DNA of 64,000 bases from the NCBI GenBank assembly GCA_026397725.1, contig JAPLUI010000332.1:1-64000 (forward strand), written 5' to 3'. Source of the DNA: Verrucomicrobiota bacterium (lineage in GTDB: Bacteria; Verrucomicrobiota; Verrucomicrobiia; Verrucomicrobiales; Akkermansiaceae). Shown one piece after another: positions 9,168-17,477 of the stretch; positions within the stretch are counted from its first letter, which is position 1, and each line of letters starts with the position of its first letter. Both the position numbers and the translations under genes were made by a program. The notes under the pieces are model-generated. The model saw only the letters and a program-made list of their open reading frames with translations. It searched no databases and had not been told where the DNA came from.

Positions 9168-12137
9168 ATGTCACCCCGCCAGCAACTTCCCGGCAAGCTG
9201 CCACTCGCCTTGGTTTTTTCGTGCGCGTTCGCCGCGCTCAATTTGCCGCCAGTGTTGGCCTATGAATCCCTGGGAGCGGGCAACAGCAGCCTGCTCGGCG
9301 GCGACCTAACCGATCCGGACGACACGCTGAAGCCGGTCGAGGACTGCGGCGGCGGCACCGAGGAGGCGCTCAGGCCGAAGAACGCCACCTGGGTGAAAAT
9401 GACCTGTGCTCCGGCCAATGGCCCCGGCGAGATCGGCCATCAGCAGCACCCGTACCAAAGCTGGGTGGGCACCCCCGCGTCCGCCATTGTCTGGAACATG
9501 CCAGAGGACAAAAAATGGTATGTCGGCTTCAAAGACGGCGGTTATGGCGGGCCTACGGACGCGAAGCCATACTACCTGGCCATCCAGCTCAAGGACGCCC
9601 ACGTCCTCACCCATTTCACCATCGCCTCCAGCCAGGACAAGCCGTTGCGTGATCCGAAAACGTGGTCCATTCAAGGCTCCGACACCGGCAAGGACGGCGA
9701 ATGGACGGATCTGTACAAGTGTACCGCCGCCGACCGCGCGAGCAGTCCCTTCCGCGAATATCCCCGCTGTGAGACGATGCTCTTCACTTCCTTCACCAGC
9801 GCCGACATGGCCAAATCCGTCGGCCCTGAGAATACGAAAAAACTGCTCGCCAAACTCAATGGCAAAGTGCTGAACAAGGCCGACTTTGCCCGCCCGGCGA
9901 AAGCCTACCCCTGGTTTCGCGTCGTGATCTATGCCTGCTTCAACGGCAATACGATGGACGTGCCCGATCCATCGAACCCGCCTGGCTTCGCGCTGGGCCA
10001 GTTGGAATTGTTCAGCTCAGCGGGCGGCAAGTCCGCCGGCCCTGCCACAGTGGCAGGCAACAAGGGTGGCAACAAGGTCGCGCCGAAAACTGTCGAGCCC
10101 ACCGCGGTGGATCCGCAGATCCTCGCGGCCCTGCCCGCACCCGGGACTGGCGAGTTGCGCAAGACCGTTTCCCTGGATGGCGAATGGGAAATCGCCAGCG
10201 GTGGCGGGGACGCGCCGCCCGCGCAATTCGGCAGCAAGATCCCGGTGCCGGGTCTGGTGGATCTGGCGAAGCCCGGACTCGGGGAGAGCGGGGTGTTCTG
10301 GTATCGCAGGAAATTCACCGTCGCCGCCCCGCTCACCGCAGTCGCCGTCATCAAGGTATTCAAGGCCATGTACACCACCAGGGTATTCCTCAATGGCAAA
10401 CCATTGGGCGAACACCTCGGCAACTATACCCCGGGATATTTCGATGCCAAACCCGCCATCAGGGAAGGTGCCAACGAACTGGTGATCCGGATCGCGGACC
10501 ATACCAGTGTGCCAAGGTCGCAGCAATGGGGACATGACGACGAAAAAACCCGCTATACCCCGGGCATTTACGACTCGGTTCAGTTGATTCTCTGCGGCCC
10601 GCAGCACATTCTGCGGGTGCAAGCGGTCCCTGCCGTCGAAAGCAAGGTGGTAACCGTCCACGCCTGGATGCCGGCGGCAACAGGTGGCAAGGATTCCAGA
10701 ATCCATTTCACCGTGCGCGAGGTCGCCACCGGCAAAGTCGCTGCGGAAGGCGATTGCGTGATGCCCGCCGCAGGCGCTCCCGAGCGCACCGGATTCGCCT
10801 CCCTGCGCATCAGCGATTGTCACCTTTGGTCACCGGAAACCCCCTTCCTCTACGAACTCGAAGCCCGCAGCCAGTCGGATGTGCTCAAGACCCGCTTTGG
10901 CATGCGCTCACTCACCTTTGAAGATGGCCATGCAGTCCTCAATGGGAAACCCTGTTTCCTGCGCGGCACCAACGTCACCCTCTATCGGTTTTTCGAAGAC
11001 CCGCAACGCGCGGCCCTGCCCTGGACGGAAACCTGGGTGCGCCAGCTCTTCAAGGCCTACCGCGACCTCTATTGGAATGCACTGCGCTTTTCCATCAGTT
11101 TCCCGCCGGAAAAATGGTACGAAATCGCCGATGAAATGGGCCTCCTCGTCCAGGACGAATTCCCCATCTGGAACATGTATCCGAAACCCGGCGATTTTGA
11201 CGCGGCCAACCTGGAACAGGAATTCACCGAATGGATGCAGGAGCGCTGGAACCACCCATGCGTCATCATTTGGGACGCGTGCAATGAAACCGGCGTCCCT
11301 GAAATCGCCACGGCCATCGGCAAAGTCCGCGGACTCGATTTCTCCAACCGCGTGTGGGACAATGGCTGGGCTCAGGCAGAGCGGGTCGGCGACATTTTCG
11401 AATCGCACCACTACCACTACAAGGACGTGCAATTCAAACCCCATTACCTCGGACGCGTGCCCAAAACTCCCAAAGGATCGTATCGCAACACGGACAAGAA
11501 CCCGGTCATTCTCAACGAGTACGGCTGGCTCTGGCTCAATCGCGACGGCAGCCCCACCACCCTGACCGCGGAAGTCTATAACAACCTGCTGCCCGGCGGC
11601 ACCAACTCACAGCGGCAGCAACTGCACGCCAAGCTCCTGGCGCAACAAACCGAATTCTGGCGGCATTCCCGCGAGTGCGCGGGGGTGCTGGAATTCTGCG
11701 GCCTGGGTTACTCGCGTCCCGGCGGCCAGACCAGCGACCACTGGACCGATGTGACCAAGCTCACGTGGGAGCCCGAGTTCTACAAGTATGTGAAGGATTC
11801 CTTCGCGCCTGTCGGCGTGATGATCGAGGCCTATGAGCCCGAATACCTCGCCGGGGCGGCCCGGGATTTTCCGGTTTCCATCATCAACGATCTCAGCCTG
11901 CCGTGGGAGGGCTCCCTCCGCCTGCGGATCACCAAGGCGGGTGAGTCTGCCGTGGTGAAAGAGGAGGTCAAGCCGTTCAAGGTCGGGCCCGCCGGCGCAA
12001 CCAAGGTGACTTTCAAAATCACCATCCCCCCCGCCGGAGCCGACTACGTACTGGAGGCCGCCTTGATGAAGGCGGGCCAGCCCGTCGCCCGCAGCTATCG
12101 GGATTTCAAGTCGGCCACCAGTGTCCAGCCCCGCTGA
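9168..12137 (+). CDS. secreted GH2-family glycoside hydrolase (beta-galactosidase/glucuronidase-like) with N-terminal discoidin-like module
   Basis: Predicted 989 aa. The ATG at 9168 places a signal peptide (residues 1-33) at the N-terminus; an in-frame upstream ATG lacks one. Residues 34-270 are the module shared with the divergent TIM-barrel protein (YESLGAGNSSLLGGDLTDPD; DPKTWSIQGSDTGKDGEW). The GH2 domains follow: jelly-roll sugar-binding domain (about 320-470), Ig-like domain (475-580) and TIM barrel (590-880), with acid/base E707 in WDACNETG and nucleophile E784 in NEYGW. A C-terminal beta domain ends the protein. Known GH2 activities are exo-beta-galactosidase, mannosidase and glucuronidase; which one cannot be read here. 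Confidence 0.88.
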   Translation: MSPRQQLPGKLPLALVFSCAFAALNLPPVLAYESLGAGNSSLLGGDLTDPDDTLKPVEDCGGGTEEALRPKNATWVKMTCAPANGPGEIGHQQHPYQSWVGTPASAIVWNMPEDKKWYVGFKDGGYGGPTDAKPYYLAIQLKDAHVLTHFTIASSQDKPLRDPKTWSIQGSDTGKDGEWTDLYKCTAADRASSPFREYPRCETMLFTSFTSADMAKSVGPENTKKLLAKLNGKVLNKADFARPAKAYPWFRVVIYACFNGNTMDVPDPSNPPGFALGQLELFSSAGGKSAGPATVAGNKGGNKVAPKTVEPTAVDPQILAALPAPGTGELRKTVSLDGEWEIASGGGDAPPAQFGSKIPVPGLVDLAKPGLGESGVFWYRRKFTVAAPLTAVAVIKVFKAMYTTRVFLNGKPLGEHLGNYTPGYFDAKPAIREGANELVIRIADHTSVPRSQQWGHDDEKTRYTPGIYDSVQLILCGPQHILRVQAVPAVESKVVTVHAWMPAATGGKDSRIHFTVREVATGKVAAEGDCVMPAAGAPERTGFASLRISDCHLWSPETPFLYELEARSQSDVLKTRFGMRSLTFEDGHAVLNGKPCFLRGTNVTLYRFFEDPQRAALPWTETWVRQLFKAYRDLYWNALRFSISFPPEKWYEIADEMGLLVQDEFPIWNMYPKPGDFDAANLEQEFTEWMQERWNHPCVIIWDACNETGVPEIATAIGKVRGLDFSNRVWDNGWAQAERVGDIFESHHYHYKDVQFKPHYLGRVPKTPKGSYRNTDKNPVILNEYGWLWLNRDGSPTTLTAEVYNNLLPGGTNSQRQQLHAKLLAQQTEFWRHSRECAGVLEFCGLGYSRPGGQTSDHWTDVTKLTWEPEFYKYVKDSFAPVGVMIEAYEPEYLAGAARDFPVSIINDLSLPWEGSLRLRITKAGESAVVKEEVKPFKVGPAGATKVTFKITIPPAGADYVLEAALMKAGQPVARSYRDFKSATSVQPR

Positions 12138-12193
12138 CCCGCATGCCAAGCATGTGCGCGCTTGGAAAATGAACTCCAGCCACGATGACAGGG

Positions 12194-12213
12194 CTGTGTT
12201 TCACGCAACACAG
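12194..12213. terminator. stem-loop between convergent genes
   Basis: A perfect 7-bp stem (CTGTGTT / AACACAG) with a 6-nt loop lies in the 81-bp spacer between the convergent GH2 and alcohol dehydrogenase genes. There is no clear U-run on either side, so a terminator role is inferred from position only. Confidence 0.35.
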
Positions 12214-12218
12214 GCTCC

Positions 12219-13331
12219 CTAACGAGAAGGGCTGGCCAGCGACCCCATGTCGATCACAAACCGGTATTTCACGTCGCCCCTGAGCAGCCGCTCGTAGGCT
12301 GCGTTGAGCTGCTGGATCGGGATCAACTCAATGTCGGAAACGATGTCGTGCTTGCCGCAGAAGTCAAGCATCTGCTGGGTCTCCTGGAGCCCGCCGATGA
12401 GCGAACCGACCAACTGGCGACGCCGGAAGATGAGGCCGCCCACCGCGGGCGAGGGATGAGGCAACTCGGGCACGCCGAGCAAACAGAGGATGCCGTCGCG
12501 CTTGAGCAGGGTGATGAACGGGTCCAGATTGTGCGCCGCAGCGACGGTGTTGAGGATGAAGTCGAAGCGGCTGGCGTGGGCCGCCATGGCGGCGGGGTCG
12601 CTGGAGATGACGACCTCGTGGGCACCCAGCCGCTTGGCGTCTGCCGCCTTCCCAGGGGAGGTGGTGAAGAGCACCACCTCGGCCCCAAAGGCACGGGCGA
12701 ATTTCACCCCCATGTGGCCCAAGCCGCCGAGACCGACGATGCCGACCCGCTGGCCGGGACCGACCTCCCAATGGCGCAGCGGTGAGTAGGTCGTGATCCC
12801 GGCACAGAGCAAGGGCGCGCACGCGGCCGGATCAAGCTGCTCCGGGATCCGGAGCACAAAGCGCTGGTCCACCACGATCCGGTTCGAATAGCCGCCGTAG
12901 GTCACGCCGCCGGTGTGCGGATCGGGGCTGTTGTAGGTGAGGGTGAATCCGGAGTCGCAATACTGCTCGAGGTGCTCCCGACACGCGGCGCAAGTGCGAC
13001 ACGAGTCCACCAGGCAGCCGACGCCGACGAGGTCACCGGCCATGAAGCCCGTCACCTCGGGACCGACCCGGGTCACCCGGCCGATGATTTCGTGCCCGGG
13101 CACCATCGGATAGACAGACCCCTGCCACTCGCCCCGGACCGCGTGCAGGTCGGAGTGGCAGATGCCGCAGTACTGGATCTCGATCTGAACGTCGTGCGGC
13201 CCCGGTAGCCGGCGCTCGAAGTGGAAGGGCGCGAGCGGCGAGGTGGCACTCCGGGCGGCATATCCCAGCGCGGCGAGCCGCGGCGGCAGCGCCGGGTCCG
13301 GCGGGGTCTGGTTGTTCGTGATAAGGGTCAT
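12219..13331 (-). CDS. zinc-dependent NAD(P)-alcohol dehydrogenase (YahK/cinnamyl alcohol dehydrogenase-like, MDR family)
   Basis: Predicted 370 aa, the usual length of the family. The catalytic zinc site is in GICHSDLH (about residues 55-62), and the structural-zinc cysteines are in CRTCAACREHLEQYC. The Rossmann fold has GIVGLGGLGHMGVKFA (about 196-211). The YahK/AdhC-type medium-chain enzymes reduce aldehydes to alcohols, usually with NADPH. It is divergent from the glycerol-dehydrogenase operon (about 260 bp between starts) and convergent with GH2, so it is probably monocistronic. The physiological substrate is unknown. Confidence 0.9.
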   Translation of the reverse strand: MTLITNNQTPPDPALPPRLAALGYAARSATSPLAPFHFERRLPGPHDVQIEIQYCGICHSDLHAVRGEWQGSVYPMVPGHEIIGRVTRVGPEVTGFMAGDLVGVGCLVDSCRTCAACREHLEQYCDSGFTLTYNSPDPHTGGVTYGGYSNRIVVDQRFVLRIPEQLDPAACAPLLCAGITTYSPLRHWEVGPGQRVGIVGLGGLGHMGVKFARAFGAEVVLFTTSPGKAADAKRLGAHEVVISSDPAAMAAHASRFDFILNTVAAAHNLDPFITLLKRDGILCLLGVPELPHPSPAVGGLIFRRRQLVGSLIGGLQETQQMLDFCGKHDIVSDIELIPIQQLNAAYERLLRGDVKYRFVIDMGSLASPSR

Positions 13332-13591
13332 CGGTTAACTCTCATGGGGTTGGCAGGAACTTGGCTCATGAGCACGCCCAAGAGAGCATCCCCCTCTCGC
13401 CGTGTCAAGGAACTGTTTCTAACATGGATCGCCGTTTCCCTGATCGAAAACCTCCGCCCGCCCAACCCCATGCATCCCGCGAAGATTCCTGCATAATAGT
13501 GGTTGCGCTCGTGGGGGAAATCTGCTCATCTGTCGCGGGATACCCCATGATGGGAGTTCCATGAGGGATGGCTTGCTTAGCGAACAAACGT

Positions 13592-14701
13592 ATGAACAAG
13601 GTATTTATTGCACCCAGGAAGTATGTACAAGGACGGAATGCTCTGAACGAGGCCGGCGTCTTGGTCGGCGCGTTGGGGCAACGGGTGATGACGCTCTGGG
13701 ACGCTCAGGTGAAGGGGGTTGTGGGTGAAGCCCTGTTGGCCAGCCTGCGAGGTGCCGGACTGAGCGTGGAAGACGTGGCGTTCAACGGAGACTCGACCAA
13801 AGCCGAGGCCGCACGGGTGGCCCAGCTCATCCGGGAGCGGAATGTGGAGGTGATCATGGGTATCGGTGGCGGTAAAACACTCGACACTGCCAAGGCGGCG
13901 GCGGCGGCCGCCGGCGTCAAGGTGGTGACTTGTCCGACCGTGGCCTCCAACGACTCGCCCACCAGTTCCTTTACCGTCTGGTATGACGAGCAGGGTAACT
14001 GCACCGGCTTTGAGAGTTGGGGCACCAATCCCGACCTGGTACTGGTGGACACGCAGGTCATCGCTCAGGCACCGGTGCGGACCTTTGTGGCGGGCATGGG
14101 TGACGCCTTGTCCACCTGGCTGGAGGCGGATGCCTGTTTCAAGGCACGCGGAGCGAATCTGGCGGGTGGTACGGCCACCATGGCCGCGCGAACCTTGGCC
14201 CGGCTCTGCTACGACATTCTGATGGAGCACGGCCTCGAGGCCATGCGGGCGGTGGAGAAGCAACTCGTGACGCCGGCGGTCGAAAAGGTGGTCGAGGCGA
14301 ACGTCCTGCTCTCCGGGCTGGGCTTCGAGAGTGGCGGCTGTGCCACGGCGCACATGATAGCTAACTGCCTGCCGTCGTATCCCGAGTGCCATGGTCTGAT
14401 GCACGGCCATGAGGTGGGTTTCGGGATCATCACCCAGTTGTGTCTGGACGACGACATGCCGGTCGAGCGGGCGCATCGCATTGTCGATTTCGAGATTGCG
14501 ATCGGGTTGCCGGTGACCTTTGCCGAACTCGGGTTGTCAGGGGTGACTCGCGAGCGGCTCGCACGCATCGGCGAGATTTGTGCGGGGCCCGGCTCCCTCT
14601 GCGAGAATCATCCGTTTTCCATCACTCCGGACGACATCGTGAACGCGATGATGGCGGCGGACGCGCTGGGCGGGGAACGCCAGAAATTGCTGCGAAAATG
14701 A
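13592..14701 (+). CDS. gldA: iron-type glycerol dehydrogenase family protein (GldA-like)
   Basis: Predicted 369 aa. I took the ATG at 13592 (MNKVFIAPRKYVQG), which matches family N-termini; an ATG 24 bp upstream is possible. The NAD-binding motif is GIGGGKTLDTAKA (about 92-104). Metal-ligand regions are GMGDALSTW (Asp), FESGGCATAHMIAN (His) and HGHEVGFG (His). The family oxidises glycerol to dihydroxyacetone or related vicinal polyols to ketoses with NAD. It is the first gene of a four-gene plus-strand operon; its TGA overlaps the ATG of the next gene (ATGA). Substrate could be glycerol or another short polyol. Confidence 0.88.
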   Translation: MNKVFIAPRKYVQGRNALNEAGVLVGALGQRVMTLWDAQVKGVVGEALLASLRGAGLSVEDVAFNGDSTKAEAARVAQLIRERNVEVIMGIGGGKTLDTAKAAAAAAGVKVVTCPTVASNDSPTSSFTVWYDEQGNCTGFESWGTNPDLVLVDTQVIAQAPVRTFVAGMGDALSTWLEADACFKARGANLAGGTATMAARTLARLCYDILMEHGLEAMRAVEKQLVTPAVEKVVEANVLLSGLGFESGGCATAHMIANCLPSYPECHGLMHGHEVGFGIITQLCLDDDMPVERAHRIVDFEIAIGLPVTFAELGLSGVTRERLARIGEICAGPGSLCENHPFSITPDDIVNAMMAADALGGERQKLLRK

Positions 14702-16377
14702 GGACCAGAGCAGCGGTATGGGACGGGATCAAGGCGGACCCGGTCTGCGACGTGTTGATCTTGGGCGGCGGGGTGAACGGGACCGGACTCATGCGCGAAC
14801 TGGCCTTGCAGGGGGTGCGTTGCATCCTGCTTGATAAGGACGACTATGCGGCAGGAGCCAGCTCGAAATCCTCCCGCATGATCCACGGCGGGCTGCGGTA
14901 TCTGGAGAACGCCGAGTTCAAGCTGGTGCGGGAGTCGCTGCACGAACGCAACCTGCTGCTCCAGTATGCGCCGCACTATGTCGAACCGTTGCGGACCACC
15001 ATTCCCATCACCTCATGGTTTGCCGGCTTGCTCAAATCACCCTTGGTCTTTTGCGGCTTTCCGGTGACGCCCGGCGGACGGGGGGCCTTTATCGTCAAAC
15101 TCGGCCTGTGCTGCTACGATCTGATCACCCGCCACAGCCGGCAGGTCCCGCGCCACTTCTTTCTCTCGAAGGCCAAGTCATTGGCCGAAATCCCGGCACT
15201 CAAAAGCGGGATCGCCTGTACCGTCACCTACTGGGACGCGTGGATCAGTCAACCCGAACGCCTGTGTCTCGACATGGCCCGCGAAGCCTGCCGGGTGCTG
15301 CGGACCGGTGCCGCGCTGAACTACATCACTGCGGAAAAGATGGATCGCGACCACGTCCTGCTGCGCGATCAGGTCAGCGGAGAGACCCTGGCCGTCCGTC
15401 CTAAGGTGGTCGTCAACGCCACCGGAGCGTGGGTCGATGTTGCGAACGGGGCGTTGGGGGTGGAGACCCATTTCATGGGTGGCACCAAAGGTTCGCACCT
15501 GGTGATCGACAACCGGGCCTTATACGATGCGCTGGGGGACCGCATGGTTTACTACGAGCACACCGACGGCCGCGTTTGCATCGTCTTCCGGGTGTTGGAC
15601 AAGGTCATCATGGGCTCGACCGACATCCGGGTCGCCCACCCGGACGACGCGGTGTGCGAGGACGCTGAAATCGACTACATGATGCAGACGCTCAAGGGCG
15701 TTTTCCCCGGCTTGGAGCTGTCGCGCCGTGACATTGTGCATGTGTTCTGTGGGGTGCGCCCGTTGCCGGCCTCCGGCTTGGACTACACGAGCCGCGTGCC
15801 GCGTGCTCATCAGGTGGCGCTTTCGGAGCCGGACGACACGCGGGGATTTCCGATCTATAGCATGATCGGCGGCAAACTGACGACCTTCCGGGCATTTGCG
15901 GAACAGGTGGCCGACAAACTGTTAGCCAGACTCGGCATGAGCCGGCTGGTGTCCACCCGCGAAAGGGCCTATTTCGGGGTGGCAGGCTATCCGATAGGGG
16001 CCGCGGCGAAGCAGCAGTGGATTGCACGGGTGGCGGCAGCTAACGGGCTGGCGGCCGCACGCGTGGCCACCTTGCTGGAACGCTACGGAACGGAGGCGGA
16101 GCGGCTGGCGCAACAACCGGAGCCGGCATGGCGGCTGGCGCTCAAGGCCCTCCCTGACTTCACCGTGGGCGAGATCCGCATGATCGCCAGGGAAGAACAG
16201 GTGTTGCACCTGTCGGATTTGGTGCGGCGCCGCAGTGTGATCACCCTGCTCGGGCGGGCGGGCGAAACCGCGCTCACCGAACTCGCGGAAATCGTCGGAG
16301 ACGTGCTCGGCTGGGATGCTCAGCAGCGCCGCCGTGAGGTCGGGCTGGCGCTAAGCGAGGCCAACGGACGAAAATAA
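14698..16377 (+). CDS. glpD: FAD-dependent glycerol-3-phosphate dehydrogenase family protein
   Basis: Predicted 559 aa, consistent with GlpD. The start at 14698 overlaps the preceding stop (ATGA), so the pair is translationally coupled. The FAD dinucleotide-binding motif is VLILGGGVNGTGLMRELAL (about residues 18-36), followed by the family signature SSRMIHGGLRYLE (about 58-70). The C-terminal third has the GlpD-C-type helical region (about 410-540). GlpD oxidises sn-glycerol 3-phosphate to DHAP and passes electrons to quinones at the membrane. Members of the family also act on erythritol 4-phosphate (EryB), so the kinase in this operon decides the substrate. Confidence 0.88.
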   Translation: MRTRAAVWDGIKADPVCDVLILGGGVNGTGLMRELALQGVRCILLDKDDYAAGASSKSSRMIHGGLRYLENAEFKLVRESLHERNLLLQYAPHYVEPLRTTIPITSWFAGLLKSPLVFCGFPVTPGGRGAFIVKLGLCCYDLITRHSRQVPRHFFLSKAKSLAEIPALKSGIACTVTYWDAWISQPERLCLDMAREACRVLRTGAALNYITAEKMDRDHVLLRDQVSGETLAVRPKVVVNATGAWVDVANGALGVETHFMGGTKGSHLVIDNRALYDALGDRMVYYEHTDGRVCIVFRVLDKVIMGSTDIRVAHPDDAVCEDAEIDYMMQTLKGVFPGLELSRRDIVHVFCGVRPLPASGLDYTSRVPRAHQVALSEPDDTRGFPIYSMIGGKLTTFRAFAEQVADKLLARLGMSRLVSTRERAYFGVAGYPIGAAAKQQWIARVAAANGLAAARVATLLERYGTEAERLAQQPEPAWRLALKALPDFTVGEIRMIAREEQVLHLSDLVRRRSVITLLGRAGETALTELAEIVGDVLGWDAQQRRREVGLALSEANGRK

Positions 16378-16390
16378 TGCCACTACGAAC

Positions 16391-17461
16391 ATGACTGAAA
16401 TGACTTCTACAGAACGGGTGATGACGGTGCTGCGCCGCGGCGAACCGGATCGCCTCCCGCACTTCGAGTGGATTATCGATCAGAAAGTCAGGCATGCGTT
16501 GTGTCCCGGCGCATCGACCGAAGAGTTCACCGTCAGGATGGGCCTGGACGCGATGCTGACGGCCCCGGATTTCAACACCGTGCAGATCGCGCCCAGGCGC
16601 TTCAAGAACGAGTGGGGGATCGTGGTCGAAAAGGGCGAGGAACAGCATTCAACTGTGGTGCAGACCGTGATTCAGACGCTGGAGGACTTTGAGGCCTATC
16701 AGGCACCGGATGCGTTTGCACCGCACCGCTTCGCCAGCCTGAAAAAACTGGTAACTCGCTACAAAGGCAAATATGCGCTCGGCGTTCACTTGAATGACGT
16801 GTTGTCGATTCCGCGCAATCTGATGGGCTTTCAGGAACTGATGATGGCGTTCTGCACCGAGCCGGAACTGGTCGCCAAACTGGTGAAGATGTCGGTTGAC
16901 CTCAATATCCAGTTGGCTGGCGAGGCCGCGCGGCACGGCGCGGATTTCGTCTTCACCGGCGACGATTACGCTTCCTGTCAGGCACCCTTCATGTCGCCCG
17001 CCACTTTCAGGGAGCTGCTCTATCCGGGGTTGCAGCGGGTGGTCAAGGGCTTCCACGACCACGGCATGCCGGTGATCAAGCACACCGATGGCAACATCAT
17101 GCCACTGATGGAGATGCTGCTTGAGGTGGGGTTCGACTGTCTGGATCCGATCGACCCCCTGGGCGGCATGGATCTCGCGTTCATGAAGCGGACGTTCGGT
17201 GGGGCCTTCGCGCTGAAGGGAAATGTGAACTGTGCGACGACCCTCGTGAACGGAACGGCAGAGGAGGTGGTGAGAGAAACCCTGGGCGTGATTCAGGCCG
17301 CAGCCGCAGGCGGCGGCCTGATCGTGTCCTCGAGCAACAGCATTCACTCGTCCGTCTCACCGCTGAACTATCTGGCCATGCTGAGTACCATCAAAGCCTA
17401 TGGCCGCTATCCCATCAAGCTGGATTTCGACGCTTCCGGGGCGGGGGAGGCGTTTTCCTAA
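16391..17461 (+). CDS. uroporphyrinogen decarboxylase-like (URO-D/MtaA-CmuA superfamily) protein
   Basis: Predicted 356 aa, starting 13 bp after the GlpD stop. The fold signature is clear: RVMTVLRRGEPDRLPHFEW at the N-terminus, GDDYASCQAPFMSPATFREL, HTDGNIMPLMEMLLEVGFDC and LKGNVNCATTLVNGTAEEVV near the end. True heme-pathway UroD is unlikely because of the operon context and divergent active site. MtaA-type methyltransferases carry an H-x-C zinc site; here the equivalent is H-T-D (about residue 237). No corrinoid protein is adjacent. The function is therefore open: a methyl transfer or decarboxylation on a small substrate related to polyol metabolism. A second member of the superfamily starts beyond the right end of the window. 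Confidence 0.75.
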   Translation: MTEMTSTERVMTVLRRGEPDRLPHFEWIIDQKVRHALCPGASTEEFTVRMGLDAMLTAPDFNTVQIAPRRFKNEWGIVVEKGEEQHSTVVQTVIQTLEDFEAYQAPDAFAPHRFASLKKLVTRYKGKYALGVHLNDVLSIPRNLMGFQELMMAFCTEPELVAKLVKMSVDLNIQLAGEAARHGADFVFTGDDYASCQAPFMSPATFRELLYPGLQRVVKGFHDHGMPVIKHTDGNIMPLMEMLLEVGFDCLDPIDPLGGMDLAFMKRTFGGAFALKGNVNCATTLVNGTAEEVVRETLGVIQAAAAGGGLIVSSSNSIHSSVSPLNYLAMLSTIKAYGRYPIKLDFDASGAGEAFS

Positions 17462-17477
17462 GGTACGAAAGGTTCCT

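Noticed and set aside
16391..17461. Assigning hemE
   Set aside because: Operon context and active-site residues differ from heme-pathway uroporphyrinogen decarboxylase.
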